Shown: piece by piece, positions 36,801-44,800 of the stretch
Numbering within the stretch: position 1 is the first letter of the stretch
Layout of the letters: every line of letters begins with the position of its first letter
From: Pseudomonas gingeri
GTDB lineage: Bacteria > Pseudomonadota > Gammaproteobacteria > Pseudomonadales > Pseudomonadaceae
Length of the DNA: 64,000 nt
Assembly (NCBI RefSeq): GCF_013386165.1
Contig: NZ_JACAOS010000018.1
Location: 471,382 to 535,381, forward strand
Reading direction: 5' to 3'
Notes under the pieces: model-generated
Told to the model about the DNA's origin: nothing
The model's input: only the letters and a program-made list of their open reading frames with translations
Databases searched by the model: none
Translations under genes and position numbers: made by a program

Positions 36801-38838
36801 TGCGCGCCAGCCGTTGGGTGCGCTTGAGCTGCTGGACCCAGTGGAACGCGAAGTCGCCCTCGACTGGAGCCACGGCCGGACCTCCCCTGTAGGAGCGAGC
36901 TTGCTCGCGATGGACGTCAACGATAACGCGAGGCATCAGGATGATCGCGGTGGCCTTGCGCTTATCGCGAGCAAGCTCGCTCCTACAGGGGGTGGGGTCC
37001 ATCCGCAGGGCCCGGGTCATGTGCTTGAGCACCTGGCCGCCCGGGTCGCCGGTCAGCCCGATGCCCCGGCGATCCTCTTCGCCGACTGGCAGCTGGATTA
37101 CCAGACCCTGGACCGGCGCGCCAATCGTCTGGCCCACCTTCTGCGCGAACGTGGCGTCGGCCCTGAAGTACGGGTTGGCGTGTGCCTGCGCCGGACCCCG
37201 GACCTGATCGTCGCCCTGCTGGCGATTCTCAAGGCCGGTGGCGCCTATGTGCCGCTGGACCCCGAGTACCCGCGTGAACGCTTGCTGCATATGCTCGATG
37301 ACAGCCACGCGGCCCTGCTGCTGAGCGAAGCCATTCTCCTCGAACGCTTGCCGCAGCCATTGCCGGCCCCGGTGTTGCTGATGGAGGAGGGCGACGACTG
37401 GCTGGTGAGCTGGCCCGCTCATGCGCCGAGCGTGGAGACCTGCGGCCAGAACCTGGCTTATGTCATCTACACCTCGGGTTCCACCGGCAAGCCCAAGGGC
37501 GTGGCGATCACCCACGACAACCTCGCGGCGCTGATCCACTGGTCGTTGCAGTCCTACGCTCACGAACAGTTGCGTGGGGTGCTGGCGTCGACGTCGATCT
37601 GCTTCGACCTGTCGGTCTGGGAAATCTTCGTCACCCTGGCCGCTGGCGGTTGCCTGGTGCTGGCGGACAATGCCCTGGCACTGGCGCAGTTGCCGGCCCG
37701 TGAACGGGTCACGCTGATCAACACTGTGCCCTCGGCCATTGCCGCGCTGCTGCGTGCCGGGCAGATCCCGGACTCGGTCCGGACCCTCAACCTGGCCGGC
37801 GAACCGCTCAAGCAGACGCTGGTGGATGCGCTCTATGCCGGGACCCGGGTGCGCCAGGTGTATGACCTCTATGGTCCTTCGGAAGACACCACCTATTCGA
37901 CCTTCACTCTGCGCACCGCCCAGGGCGTGGCGAATATCGGGCGGCCGCTGGAGAACACCCAGGCCTACCTGCTGGATCCCGGCTTGCAACTGTTGCCCGC
38001 CGGGGTGGCGGCAGAGTTGTACCTGGGTGGCGCCGGGGTTTCCCGGGGCTACCTGGGCCGGCCCGGATTGACCGCCGAGCGTTATGTGCCGAACCCGTTC
38101 GCCGCTGATGGCGAGCGTCTGTACCGCAGCGGCGACCTGGTGCGCCAGGGCGAAGGCGAGCGGATCGAGTACATCGGCCGCGCCGACCACCAGGTGAAGA
38201 TCCGGGGTTTCCGTGTCGAGTTGAGCGAAGTCGAGGCCTGTCTGCTCGAACAGCCAGCGGTGCGCGAGGCGGTGGTGCTGGCCCAGGAGGATGCGGCGGG
38301 CAAGCACTTGCAGGCCTATGTGGTGACGCAGCCGGGGGCTGGCGATGCCCAGGTGTTTGTCGCCGGCCTGCGGACGGCCTTGGCCGCGCGCTTGCCGGCA
38401 CACATGGTGCCGAGCCAGTTGCATCGGGTCGAGGGCTTGCCGCTGACGCCCAATGGCAAGCTCGACCGCAAGGCCCTGATTGCCCTCGGCAGCGGTCCCC
38501 GACAGCAGCACTACGAGGCACCGCGCAGCGAGCTGCAATGCCAGGTCGCGGCGCTCTGGCAGGAGGTGCTGGGGATCGAGCAGGTGGGCCTGGGCGACAA
38601 CTTCTTCCAGTTGGGCGGGCATTCGCTGCTGGCGACCCTGGTGGTCAGCCGGATCGGTGAGCGCCTGGGTGACAAGGTTCCGCTCAAGGAGCTGTTCCAG
38701 GCCGACAGTTTGCAGGCGTTCTGCGAGCGGATCGAAGTGTTGCGCGGTGGTTCATCGCCGGTTCAGGATGAATTGGCTAAATCCCTGGAGGCCCTCAAAC
38801 GTCTATCCCTCGAAGATCTGGAAAAACTGATTTCTTGA
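30880..38838 (+). CDS. Pyoverdine peptide synthetase, two modules (C-A-T-E / C-A-T): D-Asp then Ala-type
   Basis: A 2652-residue NRPS. Module 1: C (HHIVSDGWS about 182), A (HTSGSTGLPKG about 648), T of the GGDS type (about 1037), and E (HHLAVDGVSW about 1222). Module 2: a D-accepting C (VYPLSPMQQG about 1561, HHILMDGWS about 1693), A (about 2197) and T (FFQLGGHSLL about 2574). Pocket 1 reads D-L-T-K-I-G-H-V-G-K, an aspartate code. With the operon's SyrP-like enzyme and the E domain this suggests D-beta-hydroxy-Asp. Pocket 2 reads D-L-W-N-N-A-L-T-Y-K, closest to alanine codes such as DLFNNALTYK. A REP pair is read in frame at the C-A linker (about 2004-2036). The start overlaps the previous stop (ATGA). 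Confidence 0.9.
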   Translation: MSAQAALSLAKRFIGLPLEQRRQFLTRLSQQGKDFSLLPVPVSRHEQAAIPLSYAQQRLLFLWQLEPESAAYNMAAALRLRGELDEAALLRAFEHLVQRHEVLRTCFQVDGEQPRQVILEQLAVPLERIDLSAIADDLREAELARRVATATAQPFDLLKGPLLRASLIRLDEAQWVLVVCMHHIVSDGWSMDVMVREFVQGYQAFCQDREPGLPELALQYADYAIWQRSWLEAGEGERQLDYWRQQLGEEQPLLEVASDFPRPPVQSFQGQTLRFDFGAERSAQLNAFVRGQGLSLFMLVLGGYAWFLSRHAGQRDIRVGVPNANRGRAEVEGLIGFFVNTQVLRCEVDERKSFLELLARIRESSFGAQAHQELPFEQLVDALAPQRSLDHNPLFQAKFNQNVGMQKQRTLNLPGLQVEEYPLHKDGTHFDLALDITDDGRLIHGEMTYASDLYQPSTIEGFIAALLGLFDAVLRAPHVPLLSLENRPPVLAAEPRAATTPVLQQWDAQVRTQPQATAARCLEQTLSFIELDQAANRLAHHLRSQGVGVGEPVAVLMERSLDWLTCVLGILKAGAVYMPLDSKAPDARLQPMLERAGARLLLCAEGDARVTTLAPVGCVGQVFVPEQWRVQPDTAPALDLADQAPAYVIHTSGSTGLPKGVLVSHGALASYVSGLLERLELAPEASMALVSTIAADLGHTMLFGALCSGRTLHVLPEELGFDPDRFAEYMREHRVGVLKIVPGHLAALLQAAEPADVLPWHALIVGGEACSPALFEQVRALKPDCRFINHYGPSETTVGVLAHEVRALHPHDRGVAVGRALPGAHGYVLDDVLNIAAEQVPGELYIGGDSVALGYLGQPGLTAERFLPDPFGAPGARVYRSGDRMRCTRLGQLEFLGRNDDQVKIRGYRVEPAEVARVLQGFEAVAQAAVLALPVDEEGGRLQLVAYCVAAPGAQCQVEALRRQLQACLADYLVPAQIVLLAQLPLTANGKLDKRALPKPGAVQQGYIAPVGEIEETLAAVWADVLKLERVGTSDNFFELGGDSILSLQIIARAKRQGIRLSPKQLFEKQTIGQLATVAKRIEKKPPAEVVVQASGRQLLLPIQARFFEMDIAQRHHWNQSLMLKPRQVLEAGPLQAALAVVLAQHEALRLSFAQQDGEWQAHYAPAPLADLLWRRELTDPGQLTALADQAQASLDLKEGPLLRAVLVNLPDGEQRLLLVIHHLAVDGVSWRVLLEDLQQAYVAIAAGRSPVAAVRSSSLQSWAEQLHRYAHSEGLLAERDYWLQTLAQDLQELPLELAPTQVPAGAAGHASSRLDKTLTQQLLKVAPTAYRTQVNDLLLTALARVLCDWSQRSSVLVQLEGHGREDLFDDLDLSRTVGWFSSLFPLRLSPQAEPGASLCGIKEQLRAVPNKGIGYGVLRYLGDAQFARQLAALPQARVTFNYLGQFDGSFAEADGALFVPTAESTGFNQSGETPPGNGLSLNGQVFDGELELDWGFNPQAYRPETIEALARAYERALIELIEHCCQGGQLGVTPSDFPLVNLSAGQLQRLPVAAGEIEDVYPLSPMQQGILFHHLDEPEGAAYINQLRVGVRHLDVERFHLAWQQTVQAHEMLRTVFAWPQELAAPVQIVLRGVQMPMAVHDWRARGDREVAFEQLAQADLAAGFEPHRGPLLRVTLVRTSETEYQMTYTSHHILMDGWSTSQLFGEVLQRYAGLAVTRGAGRYRDYIQWLGQRDAQASQDFWTTALAGLQEPTRLAGTLGGTRLATGYGEHRHVFSEALTAGLNRFARERKVTLNTLMQAAWLLLLQRYTGQDCVAFGATVAGRPTDLPGVEQQIGLFINTLPVVASPDAQLTVAEWLQLVQDLNLALREHEQTPLYEIQRWAGLGAGGLFDSLLVFENYPMAEALGQASETGLEFAAIERSEQTNYPLTLVAVTGPELIVDCSYDRACFDASGVARLGRQLEYLMGQFMADARQPLGALELLDPVEREVALDWSHGRTSPVGASLLAMDVNDNARHQDDRGGLALIASKLAPTGGGVHPQGPGHVLEHLAARVAGQPDAPAILFADWQLDYQTLDRRANRLAHLLRERGVGPEVRVGVCLRRTPDLIVALLAILKAGGAYVPLDPEYPRERLLHMLDDSHAALLLSEAILLERLPQPLPAPVLLMEEGDDWLVSWPAHAPSVETCGQNLAYVIYTSGSTGKPKGVAITHDNLAALIHWSLQSYAHEQLRGVLASTSICFDLSVWEIFVTLAAGGCLVLADNALALAQLPARERVTLINTVPSAIAALLRAGQIPDSVRTLNLAGEPLKQTLVDALYAGTRVRQVYDLYGPSEDTTYSTFTLRTAQGVANIGRPLENTQAYLLDPGLQLLPAGVAAELYLGGAGVSRGYLGRPGLTAERYVPNPFAADGERLYRSGDLVRQGEGERIEYIGRADHQVKIRGFRVELSEVEACLLEQPAVREAVVLAQEDAAGKHLQAYVVTQPGAGDAQVFVAGLRTALAARLPAHMVPSQLHRVEGLPLTPNGKLDRKALIALGSGPRQQHYEAPRSELQCQVAALWQEVLGIEQVGLGDNFFQLGGHSLLATLVVSRIGERLGDKVPLKELFQADSLQAFCERIEVLRGGSSPVQDELAKSLEALKRLSLEDLEKLIS
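36889..36986. repeat. REP pair inside the second NRPS gene (C-A linker)
   Basis: GTAGGAGCGAGCTTGCTCGC at 36889 and its complement ending at 36986, with a 57-nt interior. It is read in frame as VGASLLAMD...IASKLAPT between the second condensation domain and the following adenylation domain. Confidence 0.88.
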
Positions 38839-38850
38839 GGGGAAGCACGA

Positions 38851-41800
38851 GTGCAAGGGTTAATCGAGTCGGTAGGACAGCTCTCGTCCAAGCAGCGTAA
38901 AGGCTTGGCGGCGTTGCTCAAGCAGAAGGGCATCAATCTGTTCGAGGTCGCGCCGGTGTTCCGCCGCGCGGCCGAGGAGCCCCTGCTGCTGTCCTACGCC
39001 CAGCAACGCCAGTGGTTCCTCTGGCAATGGGCGCCGGACAGTACCGCCTACAACATTGCCACGGCCCTGCGGGTGCACGGCCGGCTCGATGTGAACGCCT
39101 TGCAGGGCAGCTTCCAGGCCCTGGTGGAGCGCCACGAAAGCCTGCGCACGGTCTTTACCCAGACCGACGGGCAACCGCTACAGGTGGTGTTGCCCGCCGC
39201 TCGATTCATGCTGGATCTGCACACACTCGAGCCGGCCTCCACGGCGGAGCGCGAGGTGCAGGTCCAGGCTTTTGTCCAGGCCCAGGGCCAGACGCCTTTC
39301 GACCTGGCCAAGGGGCCGCTGCTGCGGGCGGCCTTGCTCCAGGTGACGGCCGAAGAACAGGTCCTGGTGCTAACCCAGCACCACATCGTTTCGGACGGCT
39401 GGTCCTTGCAGGTGATGACCGAGGAGCTGTTGGCGCTGTATGCCGATCTGAGCCAGGGTCGTACGCCACAGTTGCCGGCATTGCCGATCCAGTACGCCGA
39501 CTACGCGTTGTGGCAGCGGCACTGGATGGAAGCCGGCGAACAGGAGCGGCAACTGGAATATTGGCTGGGCAAGCTCGGCGGCGAGCAACCGGTGCTGGAG
39601 TTGCCGGTCGATCATCCGCGTCCGCTGTCCCCCAGCTTTGCCGGGGCCAGTCATGCGCTGTTGCTCGACCCGGCGTTGAGCGAAGGGCTCAAGGCCCTGG
39701 CCCGGCAACAGGGGGTCAGTCTGTTCGCCGTGCTGCTGGCCTCGTTCCAGGCGCTGTTGCATCGCTACAGCGGGCAGGGCGATATCCGCGTTGGCGTGCC
39801 GGTGGCCAACCGTGAACGGGCCGAGGTGGAGCGGCTGATCGGCTTCTTCGTCAACACCCAGGTGCTCAAGGCCGAGGTGGACGGGCAGGGCGGTTTTGTC
39901 GAACTGCTGCGCCAGGTCTGGCAGACGGCGCAAGAGGCCCAGGCCCACCAGGACCTGCCCTTCGAACAACTGGTCGAGGCGTTGGAGCCGGGACGCAGTT
40001 TGAGCCACAGTCCGTTGTTCCAGGTGATGTTCAATCACCAGGCGCAAGCTCCGGGTCCACTGGCGAATCCAGCATCGCCATCGCTGGCAAGCCAGCTCCC
40101 ACAGAACCCCACAGACCTTGTAGGAGCTGGCTTGCCAGCGATGACGTCGGTGAATCCAACATCGTCATCGCGAGCAAGCTCGCTCCTACAGGGAGAGGGG
40201 CACGACGGTATTCTTGCGGCGGGACACCGATCCAATGTAGGAGCGAGCTTGCTCGCGATAGCGTCAGTGAATCCAACCTCGCCCGCCCGTTCGGTCGCCC
40301 CCGGTGAGCTGACGATCGAACCCCTGCACTGGCACAGCCAGACCGCCCAATTCGACCTGGTGCTCAATACCGCCGACCAGCCCCACGGCATCGAAGCCGT
40401 GTTCAAGTACGCCACCGATCTGTTCGAAGCCCCGACCGTCGAGCAGCTGGCCCGCCACTGGCTGAACCTGCTGCGTTCGATTGTCGCGAACCCGCAGCAA
40501 CGCATCGCCGATATCACCTTGCTGGAGCCGGCCGAGCAGCGACACGTCCTGGCCCAATGCAACCCGGCACCGCGCCAATACCCGGTCGACACCTGCCTGC
40601 AACAACGAATCGAGGCCCAGGCCGCACTGCGCCCGGACGCTGTGGCGGTGGTTTGCGCCGACCAGCAACTGACCTACGGCGAACTCAACCGCCGCGCCAA
40701 CCAGTGGGCCCATCACCTGATCGCCCGGGGTGTCGGCGCGGATGTGCTGGTGGGCGTGGCCTGCGAGCGTTCGCTGGACATGCTCGTGGCGATTGTCGCG
40801 GTGCTCAAGGCCGGCGCTGCCTACGTCCCGCTGGACCCCGGCTACCCGAACGAGCGCCTGCGCTACATGATCGAGGACAGCGGCCTCAAGTGGCTGTTGG
40901 CACAAGGGCACCTGCTGGGGCGCCTGCCGATCCCGGCGGACGTCGAGTGCCTCGACCTGGATCAACCGCCGCAAGACAGCTCGCGGGACAACCCGCCCTG
41001 TGTCACTGAAGCCGATCATCTTGCCTACGTCATCTACACCTCGGGCTCCACGGGCAAGCCCAAGGGCGCCTTGTTGCCCCACGGCAATGTGCTGCGTCTG
41101 TTCAGCGCCACCGACGTCGGGTTCGGCTTCGGTGCCGACGATATCTGGACGCTGTTCCACTCCTACGCCTTCGATTTCTCGGTCTGGGAAATCTTCGGTG
41201 CCTTGCTCCACGGCGGCAAGCTGGTGGTGGTGCCCCAGGACGTCAGCCGTTCGCCCCGGGACTTCCATCGCCTGCTCTGCGATGAGCGGGTGACGGTGCT
41301 GAACCAGACGCCATCGGCTTTCAAATCGTTGTTGTCGGTGGCGGTCGATTCACCGCGCGACCTGGCCTTGCGTTATGTCGTGTTCGGCGGCGAGGCCCTG
41401 GAAGTACAGGGCCTGCGCCCCTGGTTCGAGCGTTTTGGCGAGCAAGCACCGAAGCTGGTCAATATGTACGGCATCACCGAAACCACCGTGCACGTCACCT
41501 ACCGGCCGCTGTCCCTGGCCGACCTGGAACAGGCCGCTGGCAGTCCCATCGGCGAACCGATCAGCGACCTGTCCTTGTACCTGCTGGACGATGCGTTGAA
41601 CCTGGTGCCGCCGGGTTGCGTCGGTGAGTTGTATGTGGCCGGCGCCGGGCTGGCGCGGGGTTACCTGAAACGGCCGGATCTGACGGCCACGCGTTTTGTC
41701 CCCGACCCATTCGATCCACAGGGCGGCCGACGCCTTTACCGCAGCGGCGACCTGGCGCGCTTGCGCTCCGACGGCAGCATCGAATACATCGGCCGGCGCG

Positions 41801-44800
41801 ACCAGCAGGTGAAGATTCGTGGCTTCCGCATCGAGCTGGGGGAAATCGAAGCGCGGCTGCAAGGTCACGAACAGGTGGCCGAAGCCGCGGTCCTGGCCGT
41901 GGAAGGCGCGACCGGCACACAGCTGGTGGCGTATCTGGTCCCCGTCGATCCGCGTGTGGCACACGATGAAGCGCAGGCCAGCGCCCTGCACGGCGAGTTG
42001 CGGGACTACCTCAAGGCCCATCTGGCCGACTACATGGTCCCGACGCACCTGGTGCTGCTGGACACGCTGCCGCTGACCGCCAACGGCAAGCTCGACCGCA
42101 AGGCCTTGCCCGAGCCCGATACCCGTGTGCTGCAGCAGGCCTATGTTGCCCCGCGTCGGGAAATCGAACAGCAACTGGCGGCGATCTGGGCCCAGGTGCT
42201 GCAGGTCGAACAGGTCGGCCTGAAGGATAATTTCTTCGAGCTGGGTGGGCACTCGTTGCTGGCGACCCAGGTGATCGCCCGGGCCCGCCAGGAACTGGGG
42301 CTGGAGCTGTCCCTGCGCAGCCTGTTCGAGACCGCGGACCTGGGCGGCTTTGCCGAGAGTGCCGAAGCGGATCAGACAGCTGAGGTGCCGGCCTTCAGCC
42401 TGGCCGACCGCGGCCAGCCCCTGCGCCTGTCCTATGCCCAGCAACGTCAGTGGTTGCTCTGGCAACTGGAACCGGACAACAGCGCCTATCACATCCCGGC
42501 CGCGTTGCAACTGGACGGTGTTCTGGATCGCGAAGCCCTGCGTCGCGGCTTCGAAGCCCTGGTGGCCCGTCACGAGAGCCTGCGTACCACCTTCGGCCAG
42601 GTCGACGGGCAGGGCGTTCAGCACGTGCAGGCGCCTGCGGCCTTTGTCCTGGCACTGGATGAATTCAACCCGGCGTCGGGCGAAGATCCCGAGTCGTGGG
42701 TCAAGGCGCGGGTGGCGCGGGAGGTGCAGGTCGCGTTCGATCTGCAACAGGGGCCGTTGCTGCGGGCGCGCTTGCTCAGCCTTGGCCAGGAGCGCCATGT
42801 GCTGGTGGTGACCTTGCACCATATCGTCTCGGATGGTTGGTCGATGCCGATCATGGTCGACGAGTTGATCGAGTACTACGCCGCCTTCAGCCAGGGCCAC
42901 CAGCCCGTGCTCAAGGACTTGCCGTTCCAGTACGCCGACTATGCCCACTGGCAGCGCGACTGGATGGCCGCGGGCGAAGAGGCCCGGCAGTTGGAGTACT
43001 GGAGCCGTCAGCTCGGCGAGCATCAGCCGGTACTGGAATTACCCACCGACCGGCCACGCCCGGCCTTGCAAAGCAGTGCCGGGGCGCGCCTTGAGGTCGC
43101 CTTCGAGCCGGCCTTGCTGGTGCCGCTCAAGGCGATTGCCCGAGAGCAGGGCGTGACCCTGTTCATGTTGCTGCTGGCCTCGTTCCAGACCTTGTTGCAT
43201 CGCTACTCGGGCCAGGCCGATATCCGCGTCGGCGTGCCGATCGCCAACCGCACCCGGACGGAAACCGAGGGCCTGATCGGCTTCTTCGTCAACACCCAGG
43301 TGCTCAAGGCCGAGTTCGAACTGCACAGCACCTTTGGCCAGTTGCTGGCTCAGGTCAAGCAGACGGCGCTGGGCGCCCAGGCGCATCAGGACCTGCCGTT
43401 CGAGCATCTGGTGCAGGCCCTGCAGCCCGAACGCAGCTTGAGCCACAGCCCCTTGTTCCAGGTGCTCTACAACCACCAGACCGAACGCAAGGGCGCGGTG
43501 CGCCAAGTGCCGGGCTTGCACATCGAAGGGCTGGACAGTGGCAGCCACAGCGCCCAGTTCGACCTGACCCTGGACACCTTTGAAGGTGAAGAAGGGCTGC
43601 GGGCCGCCCTGACCTATGCCACCGCACTGTTCGATGCCGCCACCGTCGAGCGCATGGCCGCCCATTGGCGCAACTTGCTGCGGGCTGTCGCCGAGCAGGG
43701 GGTGACCCAGCGGATTGCCGACCTGCCGCTGCTGGATGACGAAGAACGTGAGTGCATCCTGCAACGCTGGAGCCGTATCGACGGCGTCTACCCTGACGCG
43801 CCTTGTGTCCACGAACGGATTGCTGCCCAGGCGCGGTTGACGCCCGAGGCCACGGCGTTGATCTTTGCTGACGAACAACTGAGTTATGCCGAGCTGGAGC
43901 GGCGGGCCAACCGCCTGGCCCAGCAGTTGCGGGCGCTGGGCGTCGGCCCGGAAGTGCCGGTGGGCATCGCGGTTGATCGCGGGTTGGACATGGTGGTCGG
44001 CTTGCTGGCGATCCTCAAGGCCGGTGGCGCCTATGTGCCGCTGGACCCGGAGTTCCCCCGCGAGCGCCTGGCCTACATGATGCAGGACAGCGGCATCGGC
44101 CTGTTGCTCTGCCATGCTCATCTGCTGGCGGAGCTGCCGGTGCCGGCGTCACTGCGCACGCTGTGCCTGGACAGGGTCGAAGACCTGCCGCCGGGAACCG
44201 ACGATGAGGCGCCGCTCAGCCAGGTGCAGCCGCACAACCTGGCCTACCTCATCTACACCTCCGGTTCCACCGGCCAACCCAAGGGCGTTGCCATCGAGCA
44301 TGCGGCCCTGAGCGCCCATTGCCACGTCGCCATCGAGTACTTCCGCCTGCAGGCCAAGGACCGCGTGCTGCTGTTCTCCACCCTCAATTTCGACGGTTTT
44401 GTCGAACAACTGTTCCCGGCCCTGTGCTGCGGTGCGGCCGTGGTGGTACGCGGCAACGAAGTCTGGGACAGCAACACCTTCCACCAGGAGGTGCTGCGTT
44501 CGGGCATTACCGTGGCGGACCTGAGCACCGCCTATTGGTACCTGCTGGTGCAGGAATTCAGCCGCCAGGCGCCCAGGGACTTCGGTCCGCTGCGCCAGGT
44601 CAGCGCCACCGGCGAGGCCATGCCGCCGGAAGGACTCGAACTGTGGAAACAGGCGGGGCTGGGCCATGTCCGCCTGCTCAATACCTACGGCCCGACGGAA
44701 ACCACCATCACCGCCAGTTACCTGGAGTGTGATGCTTATGTGCGCGGCGAATGGCCCAAGCCGTCGTCGATGCCCATCGGCCGGCCGCTGGGTGGCCGGC

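Noticed and set aside
34816..38622. Very long antisense open frames (over 1200 codons) opposite the NRPS genes.
   Set aside because: They are by-products of high GC codon bias in the NRPS reading frame. Their low-complexity Gln/Arg/His-rich translations show no domains.
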